60,646 nt of DNA from Zygnema cylindricum (taxonomy: Eukaryota > Streptophyta > Zygnematophyceae > Zygnematales > Zygnemataceae), in assembly GCA_037447655.1 (NCBI GenBank), contig JBBHKE010001716.1, forward strand, positions 1-60,646. The letters are read 5' to 3'. Every line of letters starts with the position of its first letter. Within the stretch, counting starts at the first letter, position 1. The notes under the pieces were generated by a model. It made no database searches. It was not told the origin of the DNA and saw nothing but the letters and a program-made list of their open reading frames with translations. The position numbers and the translations under genes are program-made. This document shows positions 45,721-57,102 of this stretch, piece after piece.

Positions 45721-46302
45721 AGTAAAAAAACTACCATTCAATATATCAACTAATTTATTTCCCGTAAACCTCTGGCAAATATTTACACGTACACACAATC
45801 TCACAAAATCGTATGTTGAGTCACGCTACGTCACTCAGCGAGATTCCTTAAATTTCTTCAAAGAATCCGGATCGTCCAAAATAAACATTGTGTGATTAGC
45901 GCAATTCTGCATAGTCACAAAATCCAAACGAAATCCACGTAAGTCGTCAAATATCTTATGACATCACGAAGTGCATTCAAGTCCACTTGCCGAATAAGAC
46001 GATCCGTACTTGTGGCGTCATTTTCATAAATATGTCTGTCGCATTATGTTTCGTACGCCCATCGTACATTTTCAAACCCTTGAAATATTTCGAATTAGGA
46101 CGCTTTGTGATCCGCTGTCCATTTCAATTAAGCATTCCGCGCCACTCAATTTCTATTTCGTTCGTCCCGAAACAATATATATTCGTACATTCACTCCCCC
46201 AATCCGCGAAACCATTCGAACCTCCACAATAAATTCATTTAATAAATTAAGCACGAAACGTCGTGTGTGCACAAAATGTGGCGTACGCACGAAACTAACA
46301 TT
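45721..46302. other. spacer, nothing recognised
   Basis: No coding or repeat signal I can name, between L4 and the truncated reverse transcriptase. If L4 is the LTR of copia element 2, the RNase H region that should lie here has been replaced. Confidence 0.35.
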
Positions 46303-47395
46303 TCAAAACAACAAATGCAACCATAGATCCCTAGTTCCTATCAAATATCTAAAGACTCTCTTAGGTGCCTCCCAATCCCTCTTAGTGGGAGCATTTATAC
46401 TTCTACTTATCACTCCTATGGATGAGGCTAAATCCGGCCGAGTATAATTCATAAAATAGATTAGACTTCCCACTACTTGCCTGTAAGGAATAGTCCGCAT
46501 GAACTTATGTTCTTCAGGAGATAATTCCTTGTCTAAGACTATGACTCCTTCTTCCTCACTCCCCTCACTTCCCTTCTTTAACTCCATTGGAGTTGTACAA
46601 CTATTTGTTTTATCCATCTGAAATTTTTCAAGCATGTTCACTATTGCTTCCTTTTGAGTCAATCTTATAATCTTCCTTTTTTGGTCTCTTTCTATTTGAA
46701 TTCCCAAAATATGTTTTGCTTCCCCCATATCTTTCATTTGAAATCTCCCCTTAAGATCGGTTTTCAGTTTATTATTTTTTTCCATTGATTTACTTAAAAC
46801 AAGCAAATCATCAACATAAATTGCAATAAATATTACACCTTCATCATTTTCAAAAACATAGATTGAGTGATCTGAGCTGATCCGGATATATCCCAGACTA
46901 GTAAGAAACTCATCAAGCTTCTTATTCCATTGTTGAGGCGCTTGTTTCAAACCATAAAGAGATTTAACCAGCCGGCATACCTTACTCTCCTCTCCTTCCT
47001 CCACAAAATCCTTTGGGTTATCGCATGAAGATCTCCTCTTTCAATTCTCCATGCAAAAAGGTTGTTTTGATGTCCATCTGGTGCACCTCTATGTCTTCCG
47101 CTGCTGCCAGACTGAGAAGTATGCGGACGGAGGGAAATCTAACGACCGGGGCAAAGGTTTCCTCAAAGTCAATTCCCTCCTTTTGTGTAAATCCCTTTGC
47201 CACTAATTGGGCCTTGTAGCTCTCAATCGTGTTATCTAGGTTCAGTTTTAATTTGAAAACCCACTTAGAACCGATTAGTTTACGGTTAGGTGGACTATCC
47301 ACCAGCTCCCAAGTATTGGCTAACATAATCGAGGCCATCTCCTCATTAATGGTTGTCTTCCAACGGTTCCTTCTGGTCAGGTCATCGCCTCTCCG
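46303..47395 (-). pseudogene. Ty1/copia reverse transcriptase (element 2)
   Basis: The N-terminal part (47018-47338) reads ANTWELVDSPPNRKLIGSKW, KLNLDNTIESYKAQLVAKGF, EETFAPVVRF and MDIKTTFLHGELKEEIFM. After one in-frame TAA (about 47015) it continues SLYGLKQAPQQWNKKLDEFL, IAIYVDDLLVLSK (the YVDD catalytic site) and GEAKHILGIQIERD. It breaks off in the linker to RNase H. A frameshift near 47385 separates it from integrase. Confidence 0.85.
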
Positions 47396-48268
47396 TAAGT
47401 CTGAGGTTCATCTTGATGAGATAGTTTTGTTACCTTGTTATTAACCTGTTTTTCTTGCAATCTTTTGCTACTTCTCCTTCCCCCCTCAAAATCTATGGCC
47501 GGAATAGATGGTTCTCGTGGGTTCTTTTGAACAATCTCGGCTTCTCCCTTGTCCCTTGATCCCGAATCAGTTTCAACCACGTCTTCCGCTTCGGGTAGAG
47601 TTGTCACTGGAGTTTCCGCAGCCGAGTCCTTTTTGGTCTGATTTGTACCTACAAGAATGTCATCTTCTCTAAAACCTGGATAGTTCGGAAGCTCAAAGTC
47701 ATCGGAATTTTCTGACTCAAATCTGATTTTTACTGACTTCGTATATTTGAATGGATCCACACACTTTCCTTCATCCATAACTACTAGATGCTTTACTAGG
47801 ATTATATCTTCCCTTTTTAGATCATAAACTCTATATCCTTTAACATCCTCATCATATCTTAATAAGTATCCAGGTTTTCCTTTAGGATCTAGCTTCCAAT
47901 TGGACCGATCAGTATCTAGAATGAATACTTGACTGCCGAAAACCTTTAAGTGAGATATGTCTGGTTTCCGGCATGTCCAACTCTCATAAGGTGTTTGATC
48001 TTTTATAGCTGAAGTAAGAACTCTATTCTTGAGGTAATTAGCACAGTTCATTGCTTCTGCCCAAAAACCTTTTCCTATCTTCTTATCTGACAACATACTT
48101 CTAGCATTATCACTTAGTGTTTTATTTAACCTTTCAGCTACCCCATTCTGTTCCGCGTTTTCTGGAACTGTCTTTTGGTGTTGGACTCCATCTTCCCTTA
48201 GAAAAAATCCTCAAGCTGGTTAGAAATATATGTTGATATATGAGTATTTTCTTTGTCTTTATTAGGAT
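47377..48268 (-). pseudogene. Ty1/copia integrase C-terminal half (element 2)
   Basis: Reads AEQNGVAERLNKTLSDNARS, then GFWAEAMNCANYLKNRV, TPYESWTCRKPDISHLKVFG and GYLLRYDEDVKGYRVYDLKR, followed by an acidic/serine linker. The frame breaks near 48180, and the element is truncated at about 48268, where repeat L3 begins. Gag and protease are missing. Confidence 0.8.
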
Positions 48269-48269
48269 A

Positions 48270-49300
48270 GGAAAAAGAGCAGATGCAGTCTACCGATAAC
48301 TCCCTTCTCCAAGCCACCACACTTGTTGTAGTCACTGAAGGCTGGAAAAAGAGCTAGAGCCATGGCTGCCTAAAGCTCTCCAAAGAGATAGGATTATATT
48401 ATGGTAGGTTTTACTAAAAAGTATCTTGACGGACCCATGATTTGATCTTGGAACCTGTCGTCCGTCAAGACCTGGTCAGCCGGTAGCTTCAACCTATAGC
48501 CTAAGAAGATTGCTAAATTATATAGGGTACGTTAAATATTTAAACATTAATACGTAACTGCTTTCATTTAACTGATTACGGGACGGGTGGTACACGGAAA
48601 TGAATAAGTACGCACGAATTTCGGACCACATGGAATTATCGAAACAACATTCATTTCGACGGCTATGATTAAATTCGGGTATATATCGAACGGTCGTGGT
48701 AGGAGCCGAGATTGCCGATAGGGCGTTTTGGCATTTTCCGGACGCCACCATTTCGGATGACACGTGGCGACATCGTACGGGTTTGCAGAATTTCCAAAGT
48801 ACAAGATTACAAATCTAGATGTGACAGATGTCATTTGTATGGCCTTGTCTTACAGTTACCGTGCATAAAGTACATCAGCGCACGTACTTTACTGTACGGT
48901 AGAGTCTTATGATTGGCGCCGTATGTTAGTAAAAGGCGTTTTAGAGAGGGAATAGGACTTAGAATATTTGTGATAGGTAGTCGCCTCTTTGAGAGAGCAC
49001 TTTGTATAAAAGGCTAACTTCGGGTAGCCATAACTATCAATTTACTTGACCATTTTCAGTGATTCTTTTTGCTGCGCACTCAAAGGAGTCCATGCTACAC
49101 ATAGGTGGAGTTGGTCAGAGTTTTTGTCTGCCAGGGTGGCAGCATTTCTAAGGGAAAGTCAAAGTGGGTGAATGTGTCCAAATCTCATATTCTAATTTTG
49201 CATTCTGTGGTAGAACTGAGCACACAGAAAATGATATTTCACAGTGGTGAAGCTGTATTGGGGTTTTGGTTGTCAAGGGGTCAATCATTTGGGTTTATAT
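48270..49300 (+). repeat. LTR-like repeat family, copy L3
   Basis: Contains GTTGTAGTCACTGAAGGCTGG (cf. CGTAGTCGCTGAGG in L2), an antisense tRNA-like segment at 48439-48502, TATGATTGGCGCC, a TATAAAAGG box at about 49003, GATTCTTTTTGC at 49060 and GTCTGCCAGGGTGGCAG. It abuts the truncated integrase of element 2 in opposite orientation. Confidence 0.55.
48439..48502 (-). repeat. tRNA-like segment in L3
   Basis: On the minus strand a degenerate A-box region (TATAGGTTGAAGCTACCGG) precedes a B-box-like GGTTCCAAGATC. Same position and orientation as in L1 and L2. Confidence 0.4.
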
Positions 49301-50510
49301 CAAGTGGGAGTCGGCACTATCTAGATTGTCATGCCGTAAGACGTCGGCGGGTATTATTGATTGAACCCGTACTAATTGTGCTTTTGTGATGTAACAAGTC
49401 TGTGCAAAAGCGTACAGCGCGAAGTAAGAACAGGACAGGGACCGGAATATGTACTCATGTGCGGTACAGAGTGAAAGCTGTACGGAATCCACATGGAACC
49501 ATGCTGCGATACGGAATTTGGATGCTAAAAACTCAACGGCTCTTAACAGGACAAATGTCAAAGTCGTGGACCCTCGGAGGTTCATGCATTTATTTTTGCT
49601 TAGCGTAGGGAGGGTTTTTATCCTCGAGGTGTGGATGTAAAGCATCCCGAGGCGGCCACGTAACGGCCGTCTCTAGGAATTGGCAGCGTTTGAGCATAGA
49701 AACCTGCACGCTCAGAGACACATAGAAATTAGTGTAGCTGTACGGTTTGCACGAAGTATGAGATAAATGCCAAATGGCATGCTAGGACAAATGACAAATT
49801 TTAACACGGGAATCCAACATTGGAGCGTTGTCGTTTTCTGACAAGCTTTTTCCTCGGGATTTGTTGAACTTGTGAGACTTAGGGTTTTGATCTAAATATT
49901 AGTGGCAGGCTAGTTCTGAGTTAGGGTTTGCTTTCCGGACCATAGCTTATGCTGGTAACTGTCTCTGAGCTTCTCATCTTTTCCTGTATCAAGTCCTTAC
50001 CTAATCTACCAGCGTAAGCCAGCCTGCAAGGTTTCCCTCCAGACTGTTGTTTACTTGCCGTGGTGAATGAGTGGTTTGTGCGGATTCGGTGTCTTCTTGT
50101 TGTCAGAGTGCAGACTTTGCGGTCCAGCTTTGCTTTGGTCTGATCTTGTGGAACGTCGGCTATCTCGGTTTCTTCATCTGGCTGGAGGAGAGTTATCCTC
50201 TTATGGTTGGACTCTTGTAGAGAATATTAAAGACTTCAGGGCCTAGTGGTCACTGTCGCAAATATAGAATTCCAACCTTACTTACCTTACCTTGCTTTTA
50301 CCTTTTGTTGTTCTTAGTTCATGTGATTTGAATAGTTGTTTTTCCTGGCAGATTCATTTATTGTTTTTTCGCTGTATAAATGCTTTGTATGTTGGATGCT
50401 GTCACAAACACGATACATATAGGTTGATTGAATACATTCTAGTGTTTTTTCGGCGACTCAAGCTAGGCCTAATGCATGTCCTTCACGATAGCCCTGTCAT
50501 GCACGACACC
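49301..50510. other. spacer, no gene recognised
   Basis: Mixed sequence with short open frames on both strands but no family signature. CTTACCTTACCTTG near 50280 is a minor repeat. It may be the remnant of a transposon that accompanied the duplication of copy A. Confidence 0.35.
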
Positions 50511-51986
50511 GGACCAAATACTTCCATCCGAACCACAAACCAAAGCTCTCACTAGACCAGAATGTGATTTCAAAATTGTCACACATTTGGGTTTTCTCCA
50601 TGTTTCTTTCCATCCTCGAATACTTCCCTCCTCTCCCCCCGACCATAAAGTCTTCTTTTCATCCACACACAAAGAGGAAACACTTGTCGGATGTGCCTTC
50701 CAATCGCTAACAAACTGCCCATCTAAATCCCAACAAAATATTTTTCCGTCGTTTTGTCCTCCCCACAAAAAATCATTTGCCACAAATGAAGAAACAGAAT
50801 ATTTTGACTCACTTGGGAATGTTTTGAATCCCCAATACAATTCGTCATTCCAACGGAGAATGGTTCCATCCTTATGAGCTGACCCAGTTGACCACTCACA
50901 TCTTTGCACAAAGAAGTAAAAGTAGGCATTGGATCAATACATCGCGAGCCACTTTCGAGTTTAGATTCCTCCAAAAACCACACCGAAATATTTGAAAGAC
51001 CGCCCACGTAGCATTTGTTCTTTTCTTTTGCTATAAGTGGACCTTTGATGCAACTCCCTGTATCAACTTGGGATTTTAGAGCCATTTCTTTCGTGATTTC
51101 AAACTTCAATAATTCTCCACTTCTATAAGCAACCCAAAGTTGTCCCGAATGGTAAGTGAGAGCAGCCACAATACCATCTTGTCTTTTTGTAAAACATTTC
51201 TTCGTTTCTATTTTCCAATGAGAAAGGTAATCTCCTCCAATCAAAATATTTCCGTCGCCGGTCAAGATCAGATCACGAATACCATAATCGACACTTATTT
51301 CTGTGCCTGCGGTCATCTTGAATTGTTTTTCGATCTGTGAACAACCAACATAAAAAAAAGACAAATAAAGAGTAGATCAGTCACTGTTGGCGAGTAAAAT
51401 TTAAGGCGATATCCGATATCCACCATAATATATAATCCGAGGTGATATGCTTTATTCAGAGTAAAGTACGACTTGACGTGATACGCGAATGCAATCCGAG
51501 GATTCATTTCTAAATAAAATAAGTCAAACACTTGTTTGGATACAGAAAAGTTCCTTCCAAAGAAAAGCAACATTATTTTTAAAGTCCTACAACATCATAC
51601 CATAATTGAAGAGGTCTTCCATATGCAATTCTTCCACATAGAAAAGGAAACATTAAAGATTACCTTTAGTTTGCCCAGATTCCATTCCACGTAAGTGGAG
51701 ATTTCAAGACTCTCTTTTTTTAGCACCTTTTGTCGCAAGTCCATGTCCTCCATGGCTTCTGCAATTTCAATTCCATAATTTTCCGCATCTGCTTCCCTCT
51801 CCATATCATTCTCCAAAGCAGTTCCCAATTGAATTTTCTTCATGTATCTCTGCAGGCTGAGATTTTTCCTCTTTTGAAAAAAATATAAGGAGATAACGAA
51901 ATCTGGTTTAAAAGGAATCCGATCGTTTCGTATCGCAGATTCTATCATATTTTCGGACATTTTGAAAGGATCCAAGAGTTCACATA
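50511..51986 (-). pseudogene. NPH3-like/beta-propeller gene, copy A (truncated both ends)
   Basis: Close copy of copy B positions 52781-54260, intron included, so it arose by DNA duplication, not retrotransposition. It starts inside the NPH3-like domain at DPFKMSENMIESAIRND (upstream sequence switches to an unrelated CCCCTCCCC tract at about 51990). At the other end it loses the last propeller strands: IWSGG-DDKSVKQWKP of copy B is replaced by unrelated residues after IWSG. A 1-bp deletion near 50884 (in the blade reading LWSAHKDGTILRWNDEL in copy B) shifts the frame. At the site where copy B is frameshifted (FEITKEM), copy A is intact. Confidence 0.85.
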
Positions 51987-52674
51987 CCCCCCTCCCCTTC
52001 TTTCTCTCCCCCTCCCCTCAAAGTCTTTGGTCATAAGTAATATCACAATCTTATCATTCGTTTGAAGAAATTTTGAATTTCCCCTTCTCTCTCCTTATAT
52101 ATAACATATATTATGTATATATCTTTATATAAATTACATATATGTATATATAAATGTATAAATATTTGAAAACTTTGGAGTGGACGAGGTAAGTTATGAC
52201 ATAAAATGACATTTTGTGATGAAATAATGAAATGATAATTTGAAACAAGAAACAACGTTTGGCAAAATATTATGATGCGTAAAACTATTTGAGTCGAAAG
52301 ACGAGATTTGAAATATTTGTAGAAAAGAAGACCAAGAAAGTACATTCATGTTAAAAAATATGGGAATCTCGGAAACTATTACTTTAGGAAGAGTTTACAG
52401 ACATTATCACAAACAAAATAAAAAAAAAAACCAGGAATTCTACAACAAAGAAAACAAATGCATTCATAGAAATCAAAACAAGTGGAATGTGCAATCAAAT
52501 CCTAAAAATTCTCATCTTTGACAAACATATAGAGTGTTTTTATCGTTTTATGTCACATCAAACATTATTTTATTGTGAAATTTTATACTAACTTCTCGTC
52601 GATCCCACAAGGTTAGCCAGATCGCAAATTTACTTCAACTAGACATTAAGATTTCAATTCATTTTTTTGACATC
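51987..52674. other. AT-rich intergenic sequence 3' of copy B
   Basis: No gene. TATATA microsatellite near 52095-52165. About 52195-52660 resembles 56690-57060 downstream of copy C (shared AATAAAATAATG-like and TTTTTATCG words), so the duplicated unit includes the 3' flank. Confidence 0.45.
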
Positions 52675-54613
52675 TCATTCTTCTTCATATTCGTCTTCTG
52701 GATCTTCATCTTCTTTATCTTCATCGTCATCTTCTTCTTCAACCGGTTTCCACTGTTTTACGGATTTGTCATCACCTCCGGACCAAATACTTCCATCCGA
52801 ACCACAAACCAAAGCTCTCACTGGACCAGAATGTGATTTCAAAATTGTCACACATTTGGGTTTTCTCCATGTTTCTTTCCATCCTCGAATACTTCCCTCC
52901 TCTCCCCCCGACCATAAAGTCTTCTTTTCATCCACACACAAAGAGGAAACACTTGTCGGATGTGCCTTCCAATCGCTAACAAACTGCCCATCTAAATCCC
53001 AACAAAATATTTTTCCGTCGTTTTGTCCTCCCCACAAAAAATCATTTGCCACAAATGAAGAAACAGAACATTTTGACTCACTTGGGAATGTTTTGAATCC
53101 CCAATACAATTCGTCATTCCAACGGAGAATGGTTCCATCCTTATGAGCTGACCACAGTTGACCACTCACATCTTTGCACAAAGAAGTAAAAGCGGGCGTT
53201 GGATCAATACATCGCGAGCCACTTTCGAGTTTAGATTCCTCCAAAAACCACACCGAAATATTTGAAAGACCGCCCACGTAGCATTTGTTCTTTTCTTTTG
53301 CTATAAGTGGACCTTTGATGCAACTCCCTGTATCAATTTGGGATTTTAGAAACCATTTCTTTCGTGATTTCAAACAACAATAATTCTCCACTTCTATAAG
53401 CAACCCAAAGTTGTCCCGAATGGTAAGCGAGAGCAGCCACAATACGATCTTGTCTTTTTGTAAAACATTCCTTCGTTTCTATTTTCCAATGAGAAAGGTA
53501 ATCTCCTCCAATCAAAATATTTCCGTCGCCGGTCAAGATTAGATCACGAATACCATAATCGACACTTATTTCTGTGGCTGCGGTCATCTTGAATTGTTTT
53601 TCGATCTGTGAACAACCAACATAAAAAAAAAGACAAATAAAGAGTAGATCAGTCACTGTTGGCGAGTAAAATTTCAGGCGATATCCGATATCCACCATAA
53701 TATACAATCCGAGGCGATATGCTTTATTCAGAGTAAAGTACGACTCGACGTGATACGCGAATGCAATCTGGGGATTCATTTCTAAATAAAATAAGTCAAA
53801 CACTTGTTTGGATACAGAAAAGTTCCTTCCAAAGAAAAGCAACATTATTTTTAAAGTCCTACAACATCATACCATAATTGAAGAGGTCTTCCATATGCAA
53901 TTCTTCCACATAGAAAAGGAAACATTAAAGATTACCTTTAATTTGCCCAGATTCCATTCCACGTAAGTGGAGATTTCAAGACTCTTTTTTTTTAGCACCT
54001 TTTGTCGCAAGTCCATGTCCTCCATGGCTTCTGCAATTTCAATTCCATAATTTTCCGCATCTGCTTCCCTCTCCATATCATTCTCCAAAGCAGTTCCCAA
54101 TTGAATTTTCTTCATGTATCTCTGCAGGCTGAGATTTTTCCTCTTTTGAAAAAAATATAAGGAGATAACGAAATCTGGTTTAAAAGGAATCCGATCGTTT
54201 CGTATCGCAGATTCTATCATATTTTCGGACATTTTGAAAGGATCCAAGAGTTCACATACACCGGTGACCTCTTTTTCAGTCAGGGCTGAATATCGCTCTA
54301 ACATCAAATCTACCACACTATATATTGTGTCACAATTTTCCCTCGCTTTAGAAGGAATGTACTCCAATACTGCTGTTAATTCTTCGAATTCAAAATCTTC
54401 TTTATGTGAAATTGCCCACAGGAGGTAATTGTCAATGAGAGTCACAAAACGTTTGTCGTTTTCGGAAGGTTCTTGGTCATCATTTTCATCCACAAAATTG
54501 AAATGGCCAGAGACGAGATTTAAAATTGATTTCTTTGACAAACCCTGAATTTCCGGTAATGTCCATTCGTCCGATTCTTTCATCCAACTATGAAAGAAAG
54601 AAAAAGGTGCCAT
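52675..54613 (-). CDS. NPH3-like domain/seven-bladed beta-propeller protein, copy B
   Basis: Exon 1 is 54613-53936 (ATG at 54613) and exon 2 is 53605-52675, with a ~330-bp GT..AG intron and matching phase. Residues ~1-170 resemble the C-terminal half of the plant NPH3 domain: FVTLIDNYLLWAISH, KARENCDTIYSVVDLMLERY, VCELLDPFKMSENMIESAIR and NDRIPF...VISLYF. No BTB domain precedes it. A charged helical/coiled-coil stretch follows (~165-225). Exon 2 encodes seven propeller blades, each with an xLWxGGxDGxIxxW-type strand (e.g. LWSAHKDGTILRW, LWGGQNDGKIFCW, IWSGGDDKSVKQW), then an acidic Glu/Asp tail. An extra T in a homopolymer near 53350 shifts the frame after FEITKEM; copies A and C lack it, so it is either a real lesion or an assembly error. 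Apart from that the copy is full length (~535 residues). Function unknown; NPH3 proteins act in phototropin signalling. Confidence 0.75.
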
Positions 54614-54929
54614 GAATAAATTTCAACTGCAACAATAAAAACGAGATGAAAAAAAAAAAAAAAAAACGGAAAACTGAAGAACTAAAACCTTGTCAGAAAG
54701 ATTGTTTCGCCACCTATAATCCTTTCTGTAAAATTATTTTAGCTTCGACAGACTTCCAGCAACTAAAAGAAAACAAAGTATGGTAAACACAAAAAATTGA
54801 GAAAAAAATGTTGAAAATGCCACAACAGCTCCAGAAGGTTACAACCCTTTGAAGAAAACAATATATGATTTCTTTCCTTTGATTTTATTTTCCCTTCTTA
54901 TTTCATTTCTCTGTTTATAGCTGACAAGA
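54614..54929. promoter_or_regulatory. 5' flank/promoter region of copy B
   Basis: Immediately upstream of the ATG of copy B. Homologous to the flank of copy C at 59502-59760 (shared CACCTATAATCCTTTCTGTAAA and AAGAAAACAA words). No TATA box can be singled out. Confidence 0.4.
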
Positions 54930-55890
54930 TTTACAGGAAGCAGGATCGGCTACTGTGGTGGTGCGCCTCAGATTTGATGCCTGGCAATAGCTTTTCTATT
55001 TTGTACCAGTTAGTGACGTGACGCTGTGCTTCCCTGTGGTGACTCATCACGCTAATCTATGACTTTGGACGGCGCAGATCTGCTGTCAGCGTCGCAAGCA
55101 TGTGACATGCAACATTTGCCACGTGTTCTTGTTATTCAATTCGACGGTCTCGATTTTTTGTTGGGGCTACATCGGGACGGTTGCTTTTCAGGTTCGGCTT
55201 TTTTTGAAAAACGCGATCGGACGCAAAGATTGACATGCAAATGGTCAAAGATTGGGATAGCGGAGGATAGTCGGACGGGCCTGTTATTTTGTGCCGCGTG
55301 TAATTTACAGAAAGGCAAAAAAAGTGGTGTGCACTCAAATCGCCGGCGAAAATTTGAACAAACAGTTGTGAAAAGGAATTTGATTCGCCCGGAATAATTG
55401 GCCCAAAGTTTGGAGTTAATGCCAGTTTAAACATTGAGCCGCGTAAATTAGCAGAAAAAGAAAAGTTTTTTCACATGTTTTTGTTTTCCCCGGGCTTCAT
55501 TTTCGTTTTGTTTGTATTAGCCACGTGGCGAACTATTAATATGGCAAATTATGATTCGGTTCATGCAATGGAATCAGCGTGGCCTCATTTTTCAAAAAAA
55601 GCGAAACCTGAAAGCAAAGGTGCCCAATCCTGTACTTCAAGTACAAATGGCGTACTTTTTCACACGCGCATTCGGTCAAAATGTGTACGGATTGTATTAA
55701 TGCATGCCAACCATAATTGTGGCCTTCATCATACTATAGCGAATCCACAATGTTTGTACGGCCAATGGGAATCCTCTACGAAACGAAAGGCGCCAATGAG
55801 TATCCTGCTTTCCTCTGTTGAAAAGTTTACAAATAGTGCGCGACGACATGCAGCGCTATGCTTTTTCGTGATGCCACGTGGCCTATAACT
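54930..55890. repeat. duplicated upstream block, copy next to B
   Basis: Matches about 59795-60570 in the same order: TTCCCTGTGGTGACTCATCA, CTACATCGGGAC, CCCAATCCTGTACTTCAAGT, GTACGGATTGTATTAATGCA, GCGCCAATG.GTATCCTGCT. Open frames are not conserved between the two copies, so it looks non-coding, although both carry a TGACGTGAC motif. Confidence 0.65.
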
Positions 55891-56121
55891 ACAGTACTGT
55901 GATTACGGTCAGTACTTAGATCGCTAGTATTTTCACTATTTTGTATGACAAGCGTACAACAAACTAAAATAAACGCCAATTAAGCGAAAATAACCGTTTC
56001 TACTCGGGCGGTCAAACTAGAATAAACGAAAAATAAACGAAAATAATGGCTGTTACTGGCTGCCGCCCGAGTAGTTCACTTTTAATATCCAGTAAAAAAA
56101 ATTGACAGGAATGCTACAATA

Positions 56122-56320
56122 CACTGCCCGTCGTTATTAGCGTTAAATATTTATCAAATTTAATTCGAAATCAGAAAATATAATAACAAAAAAGTGCATG
56201 GAGACGTGGCGGAATGTAGTCCACATTCCTAAATAGTGTTGCTAGCATCATTCTAAGACTTTTTTCGTCCTTAAGAAAAGCTTTTTCACGGAAAATAATT
56301 AATAATAAAAAATTCATTTG
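56122..56320. mobile_element. truncated CACCG-family MITE
   Basis: One end reads TA-CACTGCCCGTCGTTATTAGCG. The interior shares GAGACGTGGC and AGTCCACATTCCTAAATAG-type words with 14225-14440. No second terminus seen. Confidence 0.45.
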
Positions 56321-57102
56321 GAAAGCTCGCCTTAAAACATCTCGCCTTACCACATCTCGTCTTACCACATTTTGTCGTATAATGCATATATATATAAATA
56401 TATGTATGTATATATCATTTATGTATATACAAATATCAAATCACCTACTTGGTTCATTATACAGCACCCAGAACTGTACCAACAATTTTTCCCTCTCCCT
56501 TTCTCAAACATCTACTTTATATACTGTAGAGTACCAACAACCGTCTCTCTGTTCCTCTCCTTTCCTCCTCTCGCTCGTCCTCTCCTCTTCTCTCCCCTTT
56601 GTTATTATTCGTTATTATGTATACATTAAATGCAAAAAACTTCATAATCCTAATCTTAATAAAGCTTTATCAAGCTTTAAATGTGACAAATTATATTATA
56701 ACATAAGGTGATTTTATGTAATAAAATAATGAGCACATTTAACACAAAAAGATTTTTTTGCACAAAAAAATGACGTAAAAACTACTTGAACTGAAATAGT
56801 AGATTTGAAACATTTGTAGAAAAAAGACAAGGCAAGTACATCCACTTTCAAAATTGCAAGAAAAATGTTATTTCAAGAAGAAAAAATGCTTATAGAAAGT
56901 ATCACAATCAAAACTAAAAAAGTCTAAGATTCCACAACAAGCCATAGGAACAAATGGTTAGGAGCAATCAAATCTAAAAAACCTCATCTATCTCTAACCA
57001 CCATCGTGTCTTTTTATCGTTTTTATTCATCACCGTACATCATTTGTCTGTGACACTTCACAATTTTTTTGTCGATCCCAAAAACTCAATCAGTAATTTA
57101 CT
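56321..57102. other. AT-rich intergenic sequence 3' of copy C
   Basis: TATATA microsatellite at 56385-56435 and a CTCTCC-rich patch at 56540-56600. The last ~400 bp resemble the 3' flank of copy B. No gene. Confidence 0.4.

Noticed and set aside
51313-51573. 86-codon minus frame inside the intron of copy A (and its match in copy B at 53606-53845)
   Set aside because: It is open in both copies only because they are near-identical; it lies between a good donor and acceptor and does not match copy C.
52667-53146. Plus-strand frames opposite the propeller exons (also at 50476-50877 and 57044-57583)
   Set aside because: They are antisense shadows of the conserved propeller reading frame; the serine run is the complement of the acidic Glu/Asp tail.
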